A program made the position numbers and the translations under genes. A DNA stretch of 64,000 bases, taken from the NCBI RefSeq assembly GCF_024763615.1, contig NW_026604716.1, positions 85,245-149,244 on the forward strand. The letters are read 5' to 3'. Under the pieces are notes generated by a model. That model was not told the origin of the DNA, ran no database searches, and saw only the letters and a list, made by a program, of their open reading frames with translations. Shown here in pieces: positions 57,744 through 64,000 of the stretch. This DNA is from Phlebotomus papatasi. Taxonomy: Eukaryota; Arthropoda; Insecta; Diptera; Psychodidae. Every line of letters starts with the position of its first letter. Positions within the stretch are counted from its first letter, which is position 1.

Positions 57744-58115
57744 TGGCTACAGAGAGGATTTTTTTTATTACATAAAATACATTGTACAAAAAGGGAAAAA
57801 ACAAGGTGAGCAAATCTTTATACACTTACTGACTGAAACAATTTGTTCTCCGGATTTCGTTAAAATTATAAATGTTACACCAATTGGTCGGGGGGAGAAG
57901 AAAGCTGACAACTACAAATTGATTTAAAAGAAAATGGAGCGATTAATAATCAAAGATCTAACTAGAAAACCAGAAAAATTAAAAATTAAAAATACCATGG
58001 ATCTTCATCACAAGAGAGACAAAGAACTACTGGGGACAAAACAATTAACGGAATTTACAATTTAACGACTTTTCAATTTGAAAACCCTGGAAAGCCTATT
58101 GGGAGATGAGTTGGT
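57744..58115 (-). other. Probable 3' flank of the Penelope-like element
   Basis: This AT-rich stretch follows the stop of the Penelope-like frame. Its boundary with the element cannot be fixed because the second copy runs off the window before reaching the matching position. No gene is seen. Confidence 0.35.
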
Positions 58116-59057
58116 CTAAGAGTCGGGTAACCCCGCATAGATTGCATTTAGACCAGCAATGTCATCTCTTTTGTTACATACATTGTTTATGTTTTTCTTA
58201 ATATGTAACGCTTCTAACATCATTCTTTTAGAATATATGTTGTGCTTGTCCAGAATTCGTGTTGAGTCAAAATCGAAAATATGTCCAGTATCCGCTGTGT
58301 GTGTGCATAGTGTAGTTGCAAGTGGATTGATAATTGGTTGTTTGCAATCTCGTTTATGTTGTTGTATCCTGTTTTTGAGTAATTGTCCCGTAGTCCCTAT
58401 GTATTTCAGGTGACAATCCCCGCAGGGGATCTCGTAAACCACGCAAGATCGCAACTCAACTGGAACTGGGTCCTTCAACCTGCTGAAGAACCTCCCTACC
58501 CGTTCCAAGGGTCTGCAGGAAATCTTAAGGTCTGTCGTCTGGCTGATTCTTTTCTTCATCCTTTCTGATACTCCTCTTATGTATCCCAGTGAATGGAAAG
58601 ATTCCGGCATTGTTCCAGTTGGAGAAATGCGAGACCGTGACTCAGATGAGACGACCGCAAGAAGCCTCCTAATAACTTTAGGGGGGAAATCGTTTTTCCG
58701 GAGAATCGAGAAGATGGTTTTTGTAGTGTCTCTGCTGTTTAGGGATTCGGTGGTAAGGGACATAACCCGTTTTATGAAGTTTTTGCCAACATTAGTAATC
58801 ATGTTGAGTGGGTGTCCTGAATTGTAATTCAATATTCTCTGTGATGTGTATGGTTTCGCGTACCAAGTTGTTCTCAAATTGTTATCTGTGTCTCTATGTA
58901 TTTTTAAATCCAAATATGGGAGAGTTTGATCCACCTCTTGTTCCATGGTGAATTGAATGGCCGGATGAAAACCATTGAAGGTTTCCAACACTGTTTCCAC
59001 ATCATCCTCATGGACAGACAGAAGCAAATCGTCCACATTACAATTCAGGACACCCAC
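58116..59057 (-). pseudogene. Penelope-like element, 5'-truncated RT + GIY-YIG endonuclease
   Basis: The 313-codon open frame is the C-terminal part of a Penelope-like polyprotein. Residues 8-100 are the end of the reverse transcriptase, starting at the VDD of the YxDD motif and including a thumb-like region. Residues 200-300 form a GIY-YIG nuclease: VVY (206-208), C212 and C215 forming the family's CxxC, YIG (219-221), R230, H234, H258 and E282. The protein would copy element RNA and nick target DNA. The frame is intact but the front of the reverse transcriptase is missing. The true element sequence ends at 59036, in the codon before VDD; the first seven codons are read from the head-to-head neighbour, and a stop lies directly upstream. 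The frame's first codon is GTG, so it is a remnant and not a real gene start. Confidence 0.88.
58466..58828 (-). repeat. Inverted-repeat arm A (Penelope-like copy A)
   Basis: Bases 58577-58828 are the reverse complement of 59037-59289. Bases 58466-58580 are the reverse complement of 63885-64000. Only two differences were noticed: a C/G tract of six bases here (58681-58686) against seven in arm B, and one base near the window's right end. The arms are separated by 208 bp (58829-59036) that belong only to copy A. The real arm probably continues left of 58466, where arm B leaves the window. Confidence 0.93.
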
Positions 59058-59289
59058 TCAACATGATTACTAATGTTGGCAAAAACTTCATAAAACGGGT
59101 TATGTCCCTTACCACCGAATCCCTAAACAGCAGAGACACTACAAAAACCATCTTCTCGATTCTCCGGAAAAACGATTTCCCCCCCTAAAGTTATTAGGAG
59201 GCTTCTTGCGGTCGTCTCATCTGAGTCACGGTCTCGCATTTCTCCAACTGGAACAATGCCGGAATCTTTCCATTCACTGGGATACATAA
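59037..59289 (+). pseudogene. Penelope-like element, truncated copy B, first part
   Basis: This is a second truncated copy in the opposite orientation, head-to-head with copy A. It encodes the segment just after the reverse-transcriptase thumb. It is nearly identical to copy A but has seven C's at 59179-59185, where copy A has six. The extra base brings a stop codon immediately after the tract, so the copy is inactive. An LTR element interrupts it after 59289, and it resumes at 63889. Confidence 0.88.
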
Positions 59290-59650
59290 TGTAGCACGAA
59301 TGCTACAGGCCCCACACCAGAACATGCTGGAGCACCCTTCATCGCTTGTCTCCGGAAGTGAGCCCCATTGCCCATTCCGAGAGAGCCACGAATCTGACGT
59401 CCTCCTCGCTTCACTGGTGAAGACCGACTGACGAACCGATTCGATTGTGCCCCTCGGAATATCTCGCCGAGCACTCCCAACCCCATCTAGCGGAATTATA
59501 GCGATGACGTAACTTGAAGTTAGCCGTTGTTATAGCACCCCTCAACGTTACACCCCAACTGAACAGTGATTGGTACCGTTGGCTTAGAAGAGTCTTCGTC
59601 AGGACGGGCTTTCTCCCTCCAACTCCTCTAGGCTCAACAGTCCTACTACA
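59290..59650 (-). repeat. 3' LTR of the gag-only element
   Basis: 361 bp, identical by eye to 63524-63884. The plus-strand start is a perfect palindromic hairpin, TGTAGCA-CGAA-TGCTACA. Next to it, 59651-59663 is moderately purine-rich on the sense strand (AGGAAAGGCCGAA) and is a weak polypurine-tract candidate. Confidence 0.93.
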
Positions 59651-59948
59651 TTCGGCCTTTCCTGACATTTGAATGTCCTCATCAAAGGAAAAAAAAAATG
59701 GTAGTTTGTCTTAACTTTCACTTTCCATTCTCTCATTAAATCTGTATTATTCTGTAAAATTCTCCCTTATATTTCATTTAACCTCAAAATTCTGTAATTT
59801 TAAATTCGATTATTCTATATTCAGAGTAAAAAAACTGCTTTCTTAAGATTCACTTTAATTCAATTCTAAAGGGTATCACCTCTTGCTTCCTTATGGTATT
59901 CAATGCCTTATCAGTTCTAAGTCAATTGAACAGTGACAAATATTATCC

Positions 59949-60720
59949 AGTCTCACAGACATAATGGAACCACACTTGCGTTCAACCAGCTCAAACTAAT
60001 AAACCACTCAAATACCAACCGCAAGTTATCAGTGTCGTACCAAGTGTTATTTAGTCTCACAGACTTAACCACACTTGCATTCCACCGGCTAAAAGCATCG
60101 GAATCACTGACTTCAACCCAATCCACCAGCGTCGCCCAAGTGCTATCCAATCCAGTCTCACAGACCTTAATGGAAAACACTTGCATTCTACCGGCAATTG
60201 GCCTCGGAACCGCTGAATTCCTTCAACTCTCAGCGTCGACCAAGTGCAATCCAATTCAGTCTCACAGACTTTGTTGGAATAACACCTGCGTTCCACCGGT
60301 CATAAGCCTCAGAATCGCTGTATTACCAAAAATAAATATTTATCAATCAACCAGCGTCGCCCAAGTGCTATCCAGTCTCACAAATCTTATTGGAATCACA
60401 CTTGCATTCCACCAGCAATAAGCTTCGGAATCGCTGAATTGCCCAACTGTTATAGCTTCCAGCGTCGACCAAGTGCTATCCAGTCTCTCAGACTTTAATG
60501 GAATTACACTTGCATTCCACCGGCCTCAGGCCTCGGAATCGCTGCGCTATAATCCATCCAAAAGTCTCAGCGTCGTACCAATTCTAAGAATATAGAACGG
60601 TACAAAGTGTTATCCAGCCTGATAGACTTTAATGGAATAACACTTACGTTCCACCGGCCATAAGCCTCGGAACAGCTGAGCTTCAACCAATAGTGTCTAT
60701 TAATAAGAAATCGATGCTAC
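59949..60720. repeat. Diverged ~105-bp tandem repeat inside the gag-only element
   Basis: Seven diverged units share AGTCTCACAG, then CACTTGCATTCCACCGG, then CCTCGGAATCGCTG, then AGCGTCG and CCAAGTGCTATCCAG. The AGTCTCACAG anchor lies at about 59949, 60053, 60154, 60258, 60374, 60482 and 60616, giving steps of 101-134 bp. The units occupy the 3' untranslated part of the element, where pol would be expected. A 162-codon plus-strand open frame here is a by-product of the repeats and has no domain. Confidence 0.85.
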
Positions 60721-61994
60721 CAGTTTTTGACTCAAGCAGCTTAATATATCAAGCAGGCTTAATCAAGGTCAAGAACCGTGCTTAATTAATCTTCGAACCC
60801 CAGACCGATGTTGAATGCTACCCAGTTAACTTGTGAGGTTAACTTGATGGGACCACATCCGTGCTGAACTGTATGTATAATCTAGAAGCTGTTCGGTCGA
60901 AATTATATTTTTATAACCCAGTCAACTTCAGAGAACATTTGACCTAATTAGGACGACATCCGCATTATAGTATTACCAAGAAGCATTAGGAATCGCCTGT
61001 GACAACGTTACAGTTGACATGGCTTCCGTTTAAATTAATCATCATTTGAATCAATGATCCACTTTTAGGAGATTAGAATCTTAGATATTCTTTAATCTAT
61101 TGATTCATAAGAGATATTTTTGCAACTATTTAATAAGCCTTCAATTATGACAGTCACGTATAATCTCTAATGCTATCATTTGATTAAGTTCTTCAACAGA
61201 AATTCGTCATTAAAATTCTCAATTTTCTACCTTATGCACTTCCCTGATAGTCAGAATGACTTATTAGACCTTCGTGAGGCTATTATGCGAAGTTCAGAAC
61301 TGATTACCTACTAATCTTTCGCATTCGTATCATATGAATTCCTTTCCACTTGTTTCAAGTAAACCAGAACCAATAAAATTTTTTACACAGTGTCTTGTCA
61401 TATCAGGATTTGCCAGCAACCCAATTTTTTTTTTTTTTTAGCTATTATTATCTTAGTTTAGCTCTACTGACCTCATCAATATTGCATACTCTTCTCAACA
61501 GTCTTTACGTATTGCACTTATTCTTGAGATAATCTTGACAAGAAATAGAGATCGATAATTATTTATTTCTTTGCAAAATTGCACTTATTTTTATTTACAT
61601 CTCTAAATTATTCCATGTATTGCTTGATTTTAGGATTTGATTTTCTAGCAATAACCAGACTAACACTCTTCTTTAGACATCACTACTGAACTTAAAAATG
61701 CAATTAAGATAAAAAAAATAGCAACAAAATTTATCCGTCATTTCCAGATAATCAAGATAATCAATAATTTCAATCTGTTTTTTTTTCAATTTATTTCAAT
61801 CACTTAATTGAACAATCATTTCTTCAATAATGCATCTTGTCCAATTCATCCTTTCATCATTACTAGAATTCATTTTTCAGCAATATAAATCATTTCTCAA
61901 ATTCTTCATTAATTCGGTCTTCGATCAGAGTCACAAAACGTTAATTCAAAAAGAAATTTGACTCCCCACTTAATTGTACTGGATTGTTCACTTC
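60721..61994. other. AT-rich internal part of the gag-only element, no pol
   Basis: No open frame of note and no reverse transcriptase, RNase H, integrase or protease motif was seen on either strand. The stretch contains a T-run at about 61425-61439 and several shorter homopolymer runs. It occupies the position where pol would lie in a complete element, so pol was deleted or never present. Confidence 0.6.
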
Positions 61995-62980
61995 TCAATC
62001 TACTTGTCCTGCAATTTTTGCCCAACAATTCTTAGCAATATGGCCAGGTTTTGCACACCTGAAACATTTCCTGGTATCGCTCTTCTTAACGTCTTGCTGC
62101 TTTTCTTTTGCACATTCAACTGGTTTGGAATTGTTGGCTCCCTCTTCTGCCTGTACTCCATTATCCTGGCTCTTGGAGACACAGAAACGATCTGAATCTC
62201 GATCACTGTCGTTGAGCTTGTGCCATTTGGGACGAATCCTGTGAAATCCCGTCTCGTTCTTGGCTACTGAGCTTTCCTTGTAGTCATCTTTCTTCAGCGC
62301 TTCTTGAGTAGCCCCCTTTTTGTTTGAAACCACTAAAATTTCCTTCAACAAGTCCGGAAATGTGGTCACTTGCTTCGATTTAATTGCACCTTTGTTCGTG
62401 TCATCATCCAGACCATTGATGATATACTCCATGATAGTTTCATTGTCCAGTTTTGCCTTTTCCCAATAGCGACAGTCTTGTGGAAATAAAACTCAATGGA
62501 TTCGTCAGTTTTACGCTTACGATTCTTCAGCAGCTCATGAATTTCCATTCGCGACACAACGTCCGGAAAATTAGCTTGTAATTCTTCTTTAAATGCTTCC
62601 CATCCTGTCAAGGAAGTTTCTGCTGTTTCATACCAAAATGATGCAGCCCCTCGAAGTCTCATTGCTGCATACAGCATCGTGACCTTAGAGTCCCATCCAT
62701 AATTTTCTCGGAGACTGTCAATTTTCTTAATCCACACTTCAGCGCGAATGGCATTCTCACCTTCCTCACCGAAGGTTGGAATTATTGCTGAGATATCCTT
62801 CGCACTGATGTGAGCATTATTCTCATGAAGACTGCCTCGGTCCTGGACAACATTTCGATGGGGACGTGACATTTCCCTTTCAGATCCGCTCACTTTTCCC
62901 TCGATCACAATTGTTTCTCTGAATATTTCCAAATTATTTCGCTTAAGAATTTCCACGAGACGTCTGCACAGATACAGCAC
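61995..62980 (-). pseudogene. Gag of a Ty3/gypsy-like LTR element, frameshifted
   Basis: Two overlapping frames together make a gag-type protein. The first (62980 to about 62460) holds a retrotransposon Gag core: residues 66-170 include WIKKIDSL, YAAMRLRGAASFWY and a long helical stretch. The second (about 62460 to 61995) continues it and ends with one CCHC knuckle (C-X2-C-X4-H-X4-C, at 62066-62025), which would bind RNA, followed closely by a stop. A one-base-type frame change near residue 174 (about 62455-62462) breaks the gene. A programmed frameshift inside gag is unlikely, because the change falls within the conserved core. An internal Met at residue 37 (62872) is an alternative start. 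Gag would assemble the particle and bind element RNA. Confidence in gag is high; assignment to Ty3/gypsy is moderate. Confidence 0.82.
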
Positions 62981-63523
62981 ACCAAACTGACCCTAAAATG
63001 GTGGTTTTCGAATAGCACCCAAATCGAACCATAAACTTTTAGCGACGGCGCAAACCCGCACTTAATTTAAATTTTACCGGCTGAAACCTATTAATTGTAA
63101 ATGAAACCCATAATGTTTTTCTTTCTCGTTCTTTCTCAACCTACTAAGGTCACTTAAGGGGTATTAATTTTGAATTTCAGGGGCAACATTTATTTTTCTT
63201 TTCATCACCTTTCTCTGTCTCCCTTCTCCCTAATTTCTCCAATTTTGGACTTCTATTCCCCTCACTCAATGACGCCACAACCATGGCGCTTTTTGTAGTA
63301 TTTTTCCATAGGGCCAATGCAGCTTTTATATAGAATAATAGAATTTATCATGCAACTTATCTTTTGGTTTCGGCTTCTGCTGCATACCATCTCACGGATG
63401 ACGCCTGCAAATCTTTAAATTTGCCGACATGGGCTCCCAATGCCTGACAGCGTCTTCTTTTCACTAATTCACTCCACACGCGTTTTTTTTCGATATAGGA
63501 GTGGATTTATCCCACTTCTGATA
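62981..63523 (-). other. Leader of the gag-only element
   Basis: This untranslated region lies between the 5' LTR and gag. It is AT-rich with pyrimidine-rich runs on the plus strand near 63117-63135 and 63200-63230. No gene is seen. Confidence 0.6.
63509..63521 (-). promoter_or_regulatory. Probable tRNA-Leu-type primer site, CCA part missing
   Basis: On the plus strand ATCCCACTTCTGA matches 13 bases of the 3' arm of animal tRNA-Leu (recalled, not searched), which normally continues CACCA. Here the following bases are TA and the LTR start TGT, so the last five tRNA bases are not matched. The position, two bases from the LTR, is right for a primer-binding site. Confidence 0.5.
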
Positions 63524-63884
63524 TGTAGCACGAATGCTACAGGCCCCACACCAGAACATGCTGGAGCACCCTTCATCGCTTGTCTCCGGAAGTGAGCCCC
63601 ATTGCCCATTCCGAGAGAGCCACGAATCTGACGTCCTCCTCGCTTCACTGGTGAAGACCGACTGACGAACCGATTCGATTGTGCCCCTCGGAATATCTCG
63701 CCGAGCACTCCCAACCCCATCTAGCGGAATTATAGCGATGACGTAACTTGAAGTTAGCCGTTGTTATAGCACCCCTCAACGTTACACCCCAACTGAACAG
63801 TGATTGGTACCGTTGGCTTAGAAGAGTCTTCGTCAGGACGGGCTTTCTCCCTCCAACTCCTCTAGGCTCAACAGTCCTACTACA
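63524..63884 (-). repeat. 5' LTR of the gag-only element
   Basis: 361 bp, sense start at 63884 and sense end at 63524, ending on the palindrome TGTAGCA-CGAA-TGCTACA. No difference from the 3' LTR was seen. No confident TATA box or poly(A) signal was identified. Confidence 0.93.
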
Positions 63885-63888
63885 ATAA

Positions 63889-64000
63889 GAGGAGTATCAG
63901 AAAGGATGAAGAAAAGAATCAGCCAGACGACAGACCTTAAGATTTCCTGCAGACCCTTGGAACGGGTAGGGAGGTTCTTCAGCAGGTTGAAGGGCCCAGT
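63889..64000 (+). pseudogene. Penelope-like element, truncated copy B, second part
   Basis: This stretch continues copy B after the LTR element; it matches the reverse complement of about 58466-58576 in copy A. It would encode the linker between the reverse transcriptase and the GIY-YIG nuclease. It runs off the right edge of the window, so the endonuclease half is not visible. Confidence 0.87.

Larger units (their letters stand above)
59290..63884 (-). mobile_element. Gag-only LTR retrotransposon (Ty3/gypsy-like), nested
   Basis: The 4,595-bp element has 361-bp LTRs at both ends (TGT...ACA) and sits inside Penelope-like copy B. The flanking 4-bp duplication ATAA (59286-59289 and 63885-63888) and the uninterrupted copy A sequence prove the insertion point. 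Orientation is minus, from the gag remnant next to the right-hand LTR. Inside there is a leader, a frameshifted gag with one zinc knuckle, then about 2.3 kb without any reverse transcriptase, integrase or protease motif. It is therefore non-autonomous. Its LTRs look identical, so it moved recently and must have used proteins from a related intact element. Confidence 0.9.

Noticed and set aside
58159..58827. Plus-strand frames opposite the Penelope-like remnant
   Set aside because: Antisense shadows of the intact minus-strand coding frame.
59933..60421. 162-codon plus-strand frame
   Set aside because: It arises from stop-poor tandem repeats in the LTR element and shows no protein motif.
61425..61439. 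Poly(T) as the tail of a LINE insertion
   Set aside because: No LINE coding sequence or target duplication adjoins it, and similar short homopolymer runs are scattered in this AT-rich stretch.

Overview
The window is non-coding, repeat-dominated DNA from an animal genome, most likely an invertebrate and plausibly an arthropod. The clues are a BEL/Pao retrotransposon primed by tRNA-Tyr, a Penelope-like element with a GIY-YIG endonuclease, and a Ty3/gypsy-type gag resembling those of arthropod elements. The species cannot be named. No host protein gene, rRNA or tRNA gene was found.

From 1 to 53082 the window is one AT-rich satellite array with monomers of about 130 bp (roughly 300 monomers, about 40 kb). 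It runs off the left edge. Two copies of one intact 6,525-bp BEL/Pao element interrupt it (11406-17930 and 43457-49981, both on the minus strand). Each has 380-bp LTRs, a tRNA-Tyr primer site, a 1,778-residue Gag-Pol reading frame and the same 5-bp target duplication CCCCT. They sit exactly 32,051 bp apart in collinear satellite flanks, so they are two copies of a single insertion carried in a duplicated block of satellite. The array shows nested higher-order repeats: a perfect-looking 3,001-bp, 23-monomer unit at 1080-7141, an 11-monomer unit near 31.8-33.2 kb, and 3- and 4-monomer units near 19-22 kb.

The element's 5' end is unusual. A 194-bp module (LTR end plus primer-binding site) is tandemly repeated across the LTR boundary, and the LTR contains a decayed primer-binding site of its own. 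The leader adds three small hairpins.

The array stops abruptly at 53082. From 53083 to about 57700 there is mixed-composition DNA with no gene I recognise. From 57716 to 64000 there is a nest of elements: a 5'-truncated Penelope-like element on the minus strand (58116-59036), a second truncated copy head-to-head with it on the plus strand (59037-59289 and 63889-64000), and a 4,595-bp LTR element (59290-63884) inserted into the second copy with a 4-bp ATAA target duplication. That LTR element has identical-looking 361-bp LTRs, a frameshifted gag and no recognisable pol, so it was probably moved by enzymes from another element.
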